Positions 52,693 through 61,363 of a stretch of 64,000 nucleotides of DNA are shown piece by piece. Within the stretch, counting starts at the first letter, position 1. Every line of letters starts with the position of its first letter. The DNA comes from Flavobacterium soyae (lineage in GTDB: Bacteria > Bacteroidota > Bacteroidia > Flavobacteriales > Flavobacteriaceae), in the NCBI RefSeq assembly GCF_021245985.1, contig NZ_JAJQXA010000016.1:37793-101792 (forward strand). Reading direction: 5' to 3'. Under the pieces are notes generated by a model. The model made no database searches. It was not told the origin of the DNA and saw nothing but the letters and a program-made list of their open reading frames with translations. The translations under genes were made by a program, and so were the position numbers.

Positions 52693-53572
52693 AATATAAA
52701 ATTTGATAAAATAAAAATATAATTGGTGCTACAAATATAACACTATCTAGTCGATCTAAGATACCTCCGTGTCCCGGCATTATGGAACCGCTGTCTTTAA
52801 TACCGGCAATTCTTTTAAATTTCGATTCGATCAAATCACCGATTGTTCCAAAAATACTCACAATTAAAGCAATAATAGTCCATATTAAAATAGATTTACT
52901 GCTAAAAGCCGGATTAGGCTGTATATATAATTTTGATATTAAAAATCCTGCAAAAGCCGCAAAAAACATTCCGCCTAAAAAGCCTTCAATTGTTTTTTTG
53001 GGAGATACGCGTTCGAATAATTTATGTTTTCCCATTGATTTTCCAACCAGATACGCAAAAGTGTCATTTGTCCAGATTAGCACAAACAGACCTATGATAA
53101 TCTTTGGGTTGTAATCATTTGTTCCAAAAGAAATTTTTACAATAAAAAGAAAGGGTAATGTAATATATCCTAAAAGATATAGATATTTTGAAGAAATGCT
53201 TACTTTTTGAACGGAGTCATAAAATAAAAAGATAATACATTTAACAGATACAACCAGCGTAATAGCCAAAAGTACAAGATCTAGCTGCTGGATATTGGTT
53301 TCTAAATCAAGATTTGATTTAAAAGTATCGTTTAAATAAGCAGAAGTTTGTTTGTTGTAATGGCTGATTAGTATTACGATTGTATAGAGTAAAGTTCCAA
53401 ATAAAATAGCAAAGACTTTATTAAAGTTTACAATATTTGAAAATTCATAAATGGTAATAATTAGAAAAACACCAAAAAGTATGATAAAGCTTTCAGTAGA
53501 AAACAAGATTGACGTTAACAACAGAGCAATATAAACAGCACCAGAAAGGGTTCTTTTAAGCGTTTCGTTCAT
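52682..53572 (-). CDS. cdsA: Phosphatidate cytidylyltransferase
   Basis: 296 residues with about eight TM helices. The CDS signature is at the C-terminal third: SKFKRIAGIKDSGSIMPGHG followed by GGILDRLDSVIFVAP. It makes CDP-diacylglycerol, the precursor of phosphatidylserine. It is placed 1 bp after the LUD gene stop and overlaps psd by 11 bp, giving a compact phospholipid operon. Confidence 0.95.
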   Translation of the reverse strand: MNETLKRTLSGAVYIALLLTSILFSTESFIILFGVFLIITIYEFSNIVNFNKVFAILFGTLLYTIVILISHYNKQTSAYLNDTFKSNLDLETNIQQLDLVLLAITLVVSVKCIIFLFYDSVQKVSISSKYLYLLGYITLPFLFIVKISFGTNDYNPKIIIGLFVLIWTNDTFAYLVGKSMGKHKLFERVSPKKTIEGFLGGMFFAAFAGFLISKLYIQPNPAFSSKSILIWTIIALIVSIFGTIGDLIESKFKRIAGIKDSGSIMPGHGGILDRLDSVIFVAPIIFLFYQILYYVS

Positions 53573-53573
53573 C

Positions 53574-54179
53574 TTAAAGATCTTCTAAGAGCAATAAATA
53601 AAGGTTCTTGGCAACACTTCCGTATTGGGTAAAATCTTCTTCTTTTGCTTTTTCGAAATATTTTATTGTGGTGATATTAGTTGGAATGTCTCGATCGTAT
53701 TTACGTTTAATGGCAGTTAAACCATCACTTTTCATTGGGAGAATTTGACTTGTTGTGGCAATAATTACAATATTTGCTGGTAATTCGTTTGGTTTATTTT
53801 GTCTGATCTGTTTTGAAGAGAAAAGAATAGAACCTTCATCTGAAATTAGATTTTCGCAGCTTGCTAATAAAAATTTAGGTTTTGACGGAGCAATATAGAA
53901 TAATTTGTTTTCTTCTAATAAATGAAAAAGAGCCGGCTCGTAACACAATACTTCACTTTCAAACCAGTCGTTTTCTTCTAAAATATTTTCGAATTGTTCT
54001 GCAGCTTCCTGACTGTTTTCACAATACAAAAATTTACCGCCATTTTTCTTGAAGTTGAAAATGAATTGTTCGTCTAAAGACAAATGACTATTTGGGGCAG
54101 GAGTTCCTGCGTACTCACTTTCGTGTTCTTCGTCAGAAGCAGATTCGCCGGAACCAAATATTTTTTTGAAAAAATTCAT
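53574..54179 (-). CDS. LUD-domain protein
   Basis: 201 residues. Of the LutC/YkgG (LUD) class: EQFENILEENDWFESEVLCY, then LISDEGSILFSSKQIRQNKP and PANIVIIATTSQILPM are recognisable blocks. In lactate-utilisation proteins this domain is paired with LutA/LutB, but those are absent here; flavobacteria keep a stand-alone copy next to ftsH and cdsA, function unknown. It has its own promoter (-7 box 54219-54226) after the ftsH terminator. Confidence 0.75.
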   Translation of the reverse strand: MNFFKKIFGSGESASDEEHESEYAGTPAPNSHLSLDEQFIFNFKKNGGKFLYCENSQEAAEQFENILEENDWFESEVLCYEPALFHLLEENKLFYIAPSKPKFLLASCENLISDEGSILFSSKQIRQNKPNELPANIVIIATTSQILPMKSDGLTAIKRKYDRDIPTNITTIKYFEKAKEEDFTQYGSVAKNLYLLLLEDL

Positions 54180-54218
54180 TTTTTATATGAAATACTTTAC
54201 ATGTTAATTGAAAACGTT

Positions 54219-54226
54219 CAAAGATA
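54219..54226 (-). promoter_or_regulatory. -7 box TATCTTTG of the LUD-cdsA-psd-acbP-sod operon
   Basis: Perfect TAnnTTTG on the minus strand directly downstream of the ftsH terminator; a TTTTG lies 14-15 bp upstream, slightly closer than the usual -33 spacing. Confidence 0.55.
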
Positions 54227-54227
54227 A

Positions 54228-54268
54228 AAAAATCTTAATTCAAAAGGGTATTTTGAATTAAGATTTTA
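54228..54268 (-). terminator. ftsH terminator
   Basis: Minus strand AATCTTAATTCAAAA-TACCC-TTTTGAATTAAGATT plus TTTTT; a 15-bp perfect stem between ftsH and the LUD promoter. Confidence 0.85.
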
Positions 54269-54295
54269 AAAAATATTGTGTATTTAATGAATAAT

Positions 54296-56221
54296 TTACG
54301 AAACGACTTCTTCTAAATTTTTGTCAAAAGTACGTTTTCCGAAAATTGCTTCTAAGTCATCTTTAAAAATAACTTCTTTTTCAATTAATATATCAGCAAG
54401 CTGATTTAACTTGTCTTTGTTTTCTTGTAAAATTTCAATCGCTCTTTGGTATTGACCTTCAATTAATTCTGAAATTTCTTTGTCAATAATTTTTGCTGTC
54501 TCATCAGAATATGGTTTTGAGAAGTTGTACTCACTTTGTCCAGATGAATCATAATAAGTGACATTTCCAATTTTATCGTTCAAACCATAAATCGTTACCA
54601 TTGCACGAGCCTGACGTGTTACTTTTTCTAAATCGCTTAATGCTCCAGTCGAAATTCTGTCAAAAGTTACCTTTTCAGCAGCTCTTCCTCCCATAGTAGC
54701 GCACATTTCATCAAGCATTTGATCTGTTCTTACGATTTGTCTCTCTTCTGGCAAGTACCATGCAGCACCTAAACTTTGTCCGCGGGGAACAATAGTTACT
54801 TTAATAAGCGGGGCAGCATGTTCCAGCATCCAGCTTACAGTAGCGTGACCTGCTTCGTGAATCGCGATTGCTCTTTTTTCTTCTGGAGTAATAATTTTAT
54901 TTTTCTTTTCAAGACCTCCAATAATTCTGTCAACAGCATCAAGGAAATCTTGTCTGTCAACTGCAGGTTTGTTATTACGGGCAGCGATTAAGGCAGCTTC
55001 GTTACAAACATTTGCAATATCAGCACCAGAGAACCCCGGAGTTTGTTTTGCTAAGAAATCAAGATCCAGACCTTCAACTTTTTTGATAGGAGCTAAGTGA
55101 ACTTTAAAAATTTCAGCTCTTTCGCGAATGTCTGGTAAGTCAACAAAAATTTGTCTGTCAAAACGTCCTGCACGCATTAAAGCTTTATCAAGAACGTCGG
55201 CTCTGTTTGTTGCAGCCAAAACAATTACATTAGAGTTTGTACCAAAACCATCCATTTCTGTCAATAACTGGTTCAAAGTATTTTCTCTTTCGTCGTTTCC
55301 GCCAGACATGTTGCTTTTTCCACGGGCTCTACCTACAGCATCAATCTCGTCGATAAAGATAATTGCCGGAGATTTTTCTTTTGCCTGTTTAAACAAATCA
55401 CGTACACGAGATGCACCAACTCCCACAAACATTTCAACGAAATCAGAACCTGATAAAGAGAAAAATGGAACCTGCGCTTCACCCGCAACAGCTTTTGCTA
55501 ATAATGTTTTACCAGTTCCCGGAGGTCCTACAAGTAAAGCCCCTTTAGGGATTTTACCTCCAAGATTTGTATATTTTTCAGGGTTTTTAAGGAATTCTAC
55601 AATTTCTTGTATTTCTTCTTTTGCACCTTCTAAACCTGCAACATCTTTAAATGTAGTTTTGATATCTGTTTTTTCATCAAAAAGTTTAGCTTTCGATTTT
55701 CCAATATTGAAAATCTGTCCGCCTCCGCCAGCGCCTCCGCCAGACATTTTACGCATAATGAATATCCATACACCAATAATAATGATGATAGGAAGTAAGC
55801 TGATTAAAATATCGCTCCAGTTATTTTTTTGAAGGAAATTGAAATCTTTTAGTTTGCCTTCGCCAACTGCTTTTTCAAGTTTTGTTTGAAAGATTTGGTC
55901 GTTACCAATCTCTAAAGTATAATGCGGCCCTTTGTTTGGGTTTTTAAAAATATCTTTAGAAACTTTTTCATTTGCCGGATCTTTAAGAGCTGCAGCAGTT
56001 AGGTATACTTCAGCTTCGGCTTTGTTATAAACGATAACTTTTTCAATTTGTCCTTTTTCTAATAAAGTATTGAATTTAGAAGAAGTCAATTGAGCAGGTT
56101 CGCTTAAATTAGATCCACCGGTTGCAAAACTTATAAATAAAAAAACTAGAAGTATTGCAGTATATATTAACCAGGGACTTATTTTAAATTTACTCGGATT
56201 TGGATTATTATCTTTAGCCAT
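54296..56221 (-). CDS. ftsH: ATP-dependent zinc metalloprotease FtsH
   Basis: 641 residues. Two TM helices (~16-34 and ~136-155) flank a periplasmic domain with a Lys-rich loop; a Gly-rich stretch MSGGGAGGGG follows TM2. The AAA+ domain has Walker A GPPGTGKT (~232) and SRH region; the protease has HEAGH (~452) with the Asp of LSDLEK region. It degrades membrane and regulatory proteins at the inner membrane. 17 bp after rsfS, same operon. Confidence 0.97.
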   Translation of the reverse strand: MAKDNNPNPSKFKISPWLIYTAILLVFLFISFATGGSNLSEPAQLTSSKFNTLLEKGQIEKVIVYNKAEAEVYLTAAALKDPANEKVSKDIFKNPNKGPHYTLEIGNDQIFQTKLEKAVGEGKLKDFNFLQKNNWSDILISLLPIIIIIGVWIFIMRKMSGGGAGGGGQIFNIGKSKAKLFDEKTDIKTTFKDVAGLEGAKEEIQEIVEFLKNPEKYTNLGGKIPKGALLVGPPGTGKTLLAKAVAGEAQVPFFSLSGSDFVEMFVGVGASRVRDLFKQAKEKSPAIIFIDEIDAVGRARGKSNMSGGNDERENTLNQLLTEMDGFGTNSNVIVLAATNRADVLDKALMRAGRFDRQIFVDLPDIRERAEIFKVHLAPIKKVEGLDLDFLAKQTPGFSGADIANVCNEAALIAARNNKPAVDRQDFLDAVDRIIGGLEKKNKIITPEEKRAIAIHEAGHATVSWMLEHAAPLIKVTIVPRGQSLGAAWYLPEERQIVRTDQMLDEMCATMGGRAAEKVTFDRISTGALSDLEKVTRQARAMVTIYGLNDKIGNVTYYDSSGQSEYNFSKPYSDETAKIIDKEISELIEGQYQRAIEILQENKDKLNQLADILIEKEVIFKDDLEAIFGKRTFDKNLEEVVS

Positions 56222-56238
56222 TTAGAAAAATTTTTCTT

Positions 56239-56610
56239 TTAGTATTTGTTTTCGATTGTAGTTATTTTGGCGTCACCCCAAAGGCTTTCGATATTATAGT
56301 ATTCACGAATGTGTTTTTGGAAAACATGTACCACGATATGCACATAATCCATAAGAACCCATTCTGCGTTATCGGTTCCTTCTACGTGCCAGGGTTTGTC
56401 TTTTAAGTCTTTAGATACTGTTTTTTGTATTGAGTTTACAATGGCGTTAACTTGGGTATTTGAGCTACCGTTGCAAATGACGAAATAGTCACAAACCGCT
56501 GTGTCTATATCTCTTAAGTCAAGAATGTCGATATCATTTCCTTTTACTTCCTCAATCCCTTTGATTATGTTCGCCAATAGAACATCATTATTAATAGTCT
56601 TTTTCGCCAT
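56239..56610 (-). CDS. rsfS: Ribosome silencing factor RsfS
   Basis: 123 residues, the usual size. The family core DIDTAVCDYFVICNGSSNTQ and the W-h-V-E-G block (PWHVEGTDNAEWVLMDYVHI) followed by FQKHIREYYNIESLWGDA are clear. It binds ribosomal protein L14 and blocks subunit joining when nutrients are low. First gene of rsfS-ftsH, divergent from birA with 92 bp between. Confidence 0.96.
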   Translation of the reverse strand: MAKKTINNDVLLANIIKGIEEVKGNDIDILDLRDIDTAVCDYFVICNGSSNTQVNAIVNSIQKTVSKDLKDKPWHVEGTDNAEWVLMDYVHIVVHVFQKHIREYYNIESLWGDAKITTIENKY

Positions 56611-56702
56611 GAATTATTTTATATGAATTTGTAAAGTTACCAAATTTTGTGATTATTTTTGAACCTTAACAAAATATTAAATTAAGATATTTAAATTATT
56701 TA

Positions 56703-57431
56703 ATGAAACTAATCAAACTCGATGCCATAGATTCTACAAATGATTTCTTAAAATCGTTGTCAAGTCAGGATGAACTGGAGAATTTTACGGTGGTAACGGC
56801 TGAAAATCAGACAAAAGGCAAAGGGCAAATGGGGGCAAAGTGGAACTCTGAGAAGGGTAAAAACTTAATTATGAGCGTCTTGGTAAAAGATTTTCTGTTT
56901 GATAATGAGCAGGTTTTTAATTTGAGTATTGTAGTTTCCTTAGCGGTTTTAGAAACTTTAAAATCGTTAAATATTCCTGATTTATGTATAAAATGGCCAA
57001 ACGACATAATGTCATACAATAAAAAAATTGGTGGCATACTAATCGAAAATACCCTAAAAAGCGATGGCAGGATAGTGTCAGTTGTCGGAATCGGAATAAA
57101 TGTCAATCAAACTAATTTTGAAGAACTGCCTCGCGGATCTTCGTTGGCAGTTATCTCCGGAAAAACTTTTGATAAAAACGATCTCACAATTTTAATTACA
57201 GAAAAAATAAAAGAAAAAACCGAATTATGGAAAACGACATCTTCCGTTTTCTGGGAAGATTATTTTAATTCGCTGTTCAAAAAAGGAATTCCAATGCCTT
57301 TTAAAAACCTTCAGGACAAAAATTTCATGGGAATTATTCAGGGCGTTTCTCCTATTGGGAAATTGCAGGTTTTATTGGAAGATGATTCTGTTTCAGAATT
57401 TGAGATAAAGGAGATTCAGATGCTTTACTAG
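56703..57431 (+). CDS. birA: Biotin--[acetyl-CoA-carboxylase] ligase, monofunctional
   Basis: 242 residues. Has the biotin-ligase loop GKGQMGAKW (a relaxed GRGRxGRxW), KWPNDIMSYNKKIGGILIE and GIGINVNQTNFE; no N-terminal HTH, so it is the enzyme-only class I form without repressor function. The C-terminal SH3-like domain (~195-242) is present. It biotinylates AccB. Divergent from rsfS. Confidence 0.94.
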   Translation: MKLIKLDAIDSTNDFLKSLSSQDELENFTVVTAENQTKGKGQMGAKWNSEKGKNLIMSVLVKDFLFDNEQVFNLSIVVSLAVLETLKSLNIPDLCIKWPNDIMSYNKKIGGILIENTLKSDGRIVSVVGIGINVNQTNFEELPRGSSLAVISGKTFDKNDLTILITEKIKEKTELWKTTSSVFWEDYFNSLFKKGIPMPFKNLQDKNFMGIIQGVSPIGKLQVLLEDDSVSEFEIKEIQMLY

Positions 57432-57470
57432 GAGGTTCAAAGGTGCAGAGAGGCAAAGGTTCAAAGGTTT
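57430..57470. repeat. GGTTCAAAG repeat fragment
   Basis: AGGTTCAAAGGTGCAGAGAGG and GCAAAGGTTCAAAGG directly after the birA stop; followed at 57485-57545 by ATCTGCAGAATCTGCCAGAT and CTTTTAATCTGTGTC, also repeat-like. Confidence 0.6.
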
Positions 57471-57545
57471 TTTGCTTAAAATAAATCTGCAGAATCTGCC
57501 AGATCTGCGTGAGAAAAAAATCATTTTAATCCTTTTAATCTGTGT

Positions 57546-57580
57546 CAAAAAAAAGCCCGACAATTAAATCAGGCTTTTCA
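57546..57580 (-). terminator. Terminator between SRPBCC gene and birA
   Basis: Minus strand AAAAGCCTGATTT...GTCGGGCTTTT followed by TTTT; one mismatch in the stem. Confidence 0.7.
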
Positions 57581-57611
57581 TTTATAATTCACAATTAATA
57601 ATTAACCATTA

Positions 57612-58004
57612 TTAAAGTTTGTTCATATTGTTTGCTAAAGTTTCAATAAACTTACTGATTGGACCTTTAACCATCATCGCCATCATAGCGTTGAATTCGC
57701 CTTCAAAGAATAATTGAACGGCACTTTCTGAATCAGAAATAGTATCAATATTTGAAGTTAAAGTAAACGGAAGTTTATCACTTGCTGCACCCAAAACAAT
57801 TTTGTTTGGCGCTGCCTTATCTTTCATTTTTAGTTTGATTTCCGGCATACCTTTCAATCCAAAAATAAAAGCATCTTCGCCTGTTACTTCAAATTTAGCG
57901 ATGTTATCCGGCATTAGTTTTTCAAAATTCTTAACATCAGTCAGTTGATCGAATAAATCCTGAGCTGATTTCTGAACGGTAACTTTTGGACTTTCTAAGT
58001 TCAT
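57612..58004 (-). CDS. SRPBCC-fold small protein
   Basis: 130 residues from MNLESPKVTVQKSAQDLFDQ; the open frame extends 11 codons upstream, but that stretch is lysine/tyrosine-rich and not conserved-looking. The pattern (V-x-K-S-x-x-x-L-F-D-Q-L-x-D-V-K-N-F) and later LFFEGEFNAMMAMMVKGPIS fit the START/SRPBCC helix-grip fold, used for binding hydrophobic ligands. No catalytic residue is evident. It lies just 3' of pyrE and the TCTAAAA array, probably on the same transcript. Confidence 0.75.
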   Translation of the reverse strand: MNLESPKVTVQKSAQDLFDQLTDVKNFEKLMPDNIAKFEVTGEDAFIFGLKGMPEIKLKMKDKAAPNKIVLGAASDKLPFTLTSNIDTISDSESAVQLFFEGEFNAMMAMMVKGPISKFIETLANNMNKL

Positions 58005-58100
58005 ATAATATTTTGTTTTTTTATTTGTATGTAGCAATCAAAATAAATTCCAATTTTTTAAATTCCAAATCTCAAAAAGAGCGAAGCGATTTTTAGAAAA

Positions 58101-58184
58101 TCTAAAATCTAAAATCTAAAATCTAAAATCTAAAATCTAAAATCTAAAATCTAAAATCTAAAATCTAAAATCTAAAATCTAAAA
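58101..58184. repeat. 12-copy TCTAAAA heptamer tandem repeat
   Basis: TCTAAAA repeated 12 times without error (84 bp), bordered by TTTTAGAAAA on the left and touching the pyrE stop codon (58187) on the right. A perfect 7-bp microsatellite of this length is likely to vary in copy number. It lies outside coding sequence. Confidence 0.97.
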
Positions 58185-58186
58185 TT

Positions 58187-58831
58187 TTACTCCTGTCCCC
58201 AAGTCGATGGGCTTACGCTCCATTCTTGTAGAGTAGATTGCTGGTCTTCTGTTATATATTGTTTTTGGACTGCTAAATCTAAAAGATTTTCGTAGTTGCT
58301 TAATGTAAACAAGTCAACATTAGCATTTTTGAAATTCTCTTCGGCAACATTAAAACCATAGGTAAAAATCGCTGCCATTCCTTTAATATTAGCGCCTTCA
58401 TTGCGTAAAGCTTCAACGGCAAGCAAACTGCTGTTTCCTGTACTGATTAAATCCTCGACAACTACAACATTCTGGCCTTTTTGAAAAAAACCTTCAACTT
58501 GATTTTGTCTGCCATGTTTTTTTGGTTCCGGACGAACATATACAAACGGAAGCCCTAGACTTTCGGCAACTAAAATTCCAATTCCAATGGCTCCAGTAGC
58601 AACACCGGCAATAACGTCAGGTTTCCCAAATTGTTTTTCGATGTTCTTGGCAAACTCATCACGAACATAGTTTCTGATGCTCGGAAATGAAAGAATTAAC
58701 CTATTATCGCAATAAATAGGAGATTTCCAACCAGAAGCCCATGTAAAAGGATTTTCGGGATTCAATTTAATTGCATTTATTTGCAAAAGCAATTCGGCTG
58801 TTTTTTCGGCAGTATCTTTATTAAAAATCAT
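58187..58831 (-). CDS. pyrE: Orotate phosphoribosyltransferase
   Basis: 214 residues from the ATG at 58829-58831 (MIFNKDTAEKTAELLLQINA); the longer frame would overlap the divergent NUDIX gene and is rejected. PRPP motif VVVVEDLISTGNSSL and the orotate pocket WASGWKSPIYCDNRLILSFP are canonical. It makes OMP in pyrimidine synthesis. The promoter (TTTG 58862-58865, TACATTTG 58836-58843) lies inside the NUDIX gene, with the -7 box 4 bp before ATG, so the message is probably leaderless. Confidence 0.96.
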   Translation of the reverse strand: MIFNKDTAEKTAELLLQINAIKLNPENPFTWASGWKSPIYCDNRLILSFPSIRNYVRDEFAKNIEKQFGKPDVIAGVATGAIGIGILVAESLGLPFVYVRPEPKKHGRQNQVEGFFQKGQNVVVVEDLISTGNSSLLAVEALRNEGANIKGMAAIFTYGFNVAEENFKNANVDLFTLSNYENLLDLAVQKQYITEDQQSTLQEWSVSPSTWGQE

Positions 58832-58835
58832 AGTA

Positions 58836-58865
58836 CAAATGTATAAAGTTTTTGTGAACGACAAA
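58836..58865 (-). promoter_or_regulatory. pyrE promoter, -33 TTTG and -7 TACATTTG
   Basis: TTTG at 58862-58865 and TACATTTG at 58836-58843 with an 18-bp spacer match the Bacteroidota sigma-ABfr consensus fully; ATG follows the -7 box by 4 bp. It overlaps the NUDIX start codon (58839). Confidence 0.75.
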
Positions 58866-59438
58866 CCACTTTTTTTGACAAATGAAATCTCCCGCGAGAC
58901 AGATTTTCAATTGTTCTTGTTAGAAAGTATTGATATCGAACAGCTTATCATAAAAATTTTTCAAAATAAAATTCAAAAAGCCATTTTATATCATCCTGAC
59001 GAAAGTGAGATAATGAAAACCCTTAAAGCCAAAATTCCGGTAAATAAAGCCGGCGGAGGTTTTGTGTACAATAAAAAAGGCGAGGTTTTATTTATCTTCA
59101 GAAACGGAAAATGGGATTTACCTAAAGGCGGAATCGAGAAAGGCGAGGACATTGAAGCCACCGCCATGCGAGAAGTTGAGGAAGAAACCGGCGTAAACCA
59201 ACTTCGTATTGTCCAGAAACTTCAAAAAACCTATCATATCTTCAAACGCAACGGAAAATACAAACTCAAAATCACGCATTGGTTCGAAATGCATTCTGAT
59301 TTTGAAGGAATTCCGTATGGACAAATCGAAGAAGGAATTGAAAAAGTAGCCTGGCTGAACCCGGAACAGATCAAAGACGCACTTAAAAACTCGTATGAGA
59401 ATATTAAGCTGTTGTTTCAGGAGGAAAAAATCCAATAA
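58839..59438 (+). CDS. NUDIX hydrolase
   Basis: 199 residues. The Nudix box reads GGIEKGEDIEATAMREVEEE followed by TGV (residues ~98-120), with GKWDLPKGG before it. An ~65-residue N-terminal extension precedes the Nudix domain (~68-195). It hydrolyses a nucleoside-diphosphate-linked substrate not evident from sequence. Its ATG is 7 bp from the divergent pyrE ATG, so the promoter must lie inside pyrE (TATCTTTA at 58813-58820 is a 7/8 box). Confidence 0.92.
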   Translation: MYKVFVNDKPLFLTNEISRETDFQLFLLESIDIEQLIIKIFQNKIQKAILYHPDESEIMKTLKAKIPVNKAGGGFVYNKKGEVLFIFRNGKWDLPKGGIEKGEDIEATAMREVEEETGVNQLRIVQKLQKTYHIFKRNGKYKLKITHWFEMHSDFEGIPYGQIEEGIEKVAWLNPEQIKDALKNSYENIKLLFQEEKIQ

Positions 59439-59560
59439 TAAAAATTCCAAATTCCAATCTTAATTAATTTTTGGAATTTGGAATTTAAAAAGTTGAGATT
59501 TCATTTTCAGGATGACACTAGGGATAAATAAAGAGGAGATTTTAAATAATATTACACTCT

Positions 59561-59791
59561 TTATTCACTATCCTCATTTTTTATGCCTTTAAGCAGTGCA
59601 TAAATTGCCATTGAATGTCCTTGGCCTAAGTCAAAATCATTTTTAAGCCAGTTTACAATATCTCCAGCTTTTACTTCGGGTTTTAGTTTTCCTTCTATGG
59701 TAAATCCTTTTTGTTCTGCTAAAGTTTTAAACTCGGCTGGGCCATTTCCTGTTTTTTCTTTAATTGTTTTTAAGTATCCTTGAAATGACAT
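59561..59791 (-). CDS. DUF4287 domain protein
   Basis: 76 residues, almost the whole DUF4287 unit: YLKTIKEKTGNGPAEFKTLA, EVKAGDIVNWLKNDFDLGQG and HSMAIYALLKG are typical. Small, soluble, function unknown; sometimes fused to DUF5655. No operon partner; flanked by AT-rich and repeat DNA. Confidence 0.88.
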   Translation of the reverse strand: MSFQGYLKTIKEKTGNGPAEFKTLAEQKGFTIEGKLKPEVKAGDIVNWLKNDFDLGQGHSMAIYALLKGIKNEDSE

Positions 59792-59955
59792 ACAATATTA
59801 ATTTAGTTAACGTATTTGTACGAAAATACAAATTAATATTTAATTGTTTTGACTTTTCAGATGGCTGTTGTAATTATAAAGTAAATCTTGAATTTGTTTA
59901 TTATCTGGTTTAAAATAATTTATTTCCTTTCGCTGGTGGGGTCAAAAAAACATTT

Positions 59956-60129
59956 CATTCCATAGGAATGTCTGCTAGGTAGAATTAAATTTAAATTGCA
60001 GTTATACGTTCCGTAGGAACGTTTGATTAATGGGGCAGATATGTTATTTCTATAAAAAGCAGGTGTCCTTACTGGACACATACAAAACAATACTATTTTT
60101 TTTACCGATGGGATATTCCTACGGAATAT
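59956..60129. repeat. CGTTCCGTAGGAACG palindrome cluster
   Basis: Three related palindromes: CATTCCATAGGAATG (59956-59970), ACGTTCCGTAGGAACGT (60006-60022) and ATATTCCTACGGAATAT (60113-60129), plus the hairpin GTGTCCTTACTGGACAC (60063-60079). No gene in 59792-60128; the last palindrome touches the DUF4236 stop. Confidence 0.8.
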
Positions 60130-61244
60130 TAATTAAGTTGTTTTAAAGATTTTATTGTTGATTGATAATCTCTAAAGACCTTGCCAAATTCTTCTGTAAA
60201 TTCATAATTACTGAATTCGTATTCTTCATTTAATCCAGTATTTGTTCTCAGTTTAATTTCTCCATAACGAACAATAGGAATTTGATAATTACCTTTAAAT
60301 CTTTTATCCGGAGTTCCATTTTTATTTACTTTTGCCCAAGTTCGATCTATTACTTTGGAGTCTTTTGGAATAATTCCAGTTTCTGTAAACCTGACATAAT
60401 TTTGATTAAAAATTAGTTCGTCAATCCCAATTAAAGCAAAATTTGTATTGTTTGAATGCATAACTATAAAACTTGGATAGAAATATAAATCTGCACCATT
60501 TGTATTTTGAAAATACAGAGCATTAAAATCTGATTTTATATCTGGAAGTGATTTCATAGTAAATCTAACCTCTCTCTTTTTTACTAAAGTGCTGGCAGAA
60601 GATCTCGCAGCAACTCTATCTTGGTAATGTGCACTTGTAACATCCCAAATTTTTTGTGAAGTTATCAGTTTTTTAAATGCTTCTACAAGAGCTTGGTACT
60701 GCTCTCTAATTTCAGGTTCAAATTCTATCTCAAGTTTAACAAAGCTGTTTTCTATTTGCTCTTTGGTTTGTTTTATGGCTTCTTTCTTTACTTCAATATT
60801 GAGTCTGATATTTTCTGGAATATTTTTCTTAACTAATCCATACACTAAGAAATAACTTAAACCCAGTTTTAATTTTGAAGAATTCAAAGAAGCTTGAATT
60901 TTTAACAAATCCTTTTTTAAATCTTTTCTTTGTTGATTAGCCAAGATTATTGCTTCTTTAATTCCCTGCATGTTTTGACTTGTAATTTCATGTATGTCAG
61001 AACTAAAGATATTGTCTGTGAGTTCTAGTGTTTCGTTATGAATTTGAGGATTAAAATTAGTTTCTGGATAGTTTAATCGTTGTCTATTGCTAATACCTAA
61101 TACATTTGTATTTAGATAAGTCCCTGAACTTCCAAAAGTCATATTGGCTCCTTTAATTCCTATAGAAGTAGAGATACCGATTTTGCTAAGATTAAGATGA
61201 ACTCCTGGGATAATTTTGATACGTTTGCGAAAACTCCAAGTCAT
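60129..61244 (-). CDS. DUF4236 domain protein
   Basis: 371 residues. The first ~55 residues are the DUF4236 module (FRKRIKIIPGVHLNLSKIGI, then STSIGIKGANMTFGSSGTYL), common in phage/accessory-type proteins of unknown role. A helical coiled-coil-like middle follows (~75-190, EAIILANQQRKDLKKDLLKI), and the C-terminal half (~230-371) resembles a beta-rich unit. No signal peptide. -7 box TATTTTTG at 61273-61280. Confidence 0.75.
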   Translation of the reverse strand: MTWSFRKRIKIIPGVHLNLSKIGISTSIGIKGANMTFGSSGTYLNTNVLGISNRQRLNYPETNFNPQIHNETLELTDNIFSSDIHEITSQNMQGIKEAIILANQQRKDLKKDLLKIQASLNSSKLKLGLSYFLVYGLVKKNIPENIRLNIEVKKEAIKQTKEQIENSFVKLEIEFEPEIREQYQALVEAFKKLITSQKIWDVTSAHYQDRVAARSSASTLVKKREVRFTMKSLPDIKSDFNALYFQNTNGADLYFYPSFIVMHSNNTNFALIGIDELIFNQNYVRFTETGIIPKDSKVIDRTWAKVNKNGTPDKRFKGNYQIPIVRYGEIKLRTNTGLNEEYEFSNYEFTEEFGKVFRDYQSTIKSLKQLN

Positions 61245-61363
61245 ATTTTTTATTTTTAAATTTATGAATATTCAAAAATAAAGACATGTAAAGTTTAAAA
61301 ATTACGGAAATCCATAAATAGCTTGAATTTTAAAATTCCCGCCCTGCGAAGTGTTTGTAATTG

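Noticed and set aside
54776..55832. Long plus-strand frames opposite ftsH
   Set aside because: Antisense shadows of a well-conserved gene.
58101..58184. CRISPR-like regular repetition
   Set aside because: The unit is 7 bp with no spacers; it is a simple tandem repeat. No cas gene or true array was found in the window.
58832..58864. 11-codon upstream extension of pyrE
   Set aside because: It would overlap the NUDIX start and the pyrE promoter; the ATG at 58831 fits the family.
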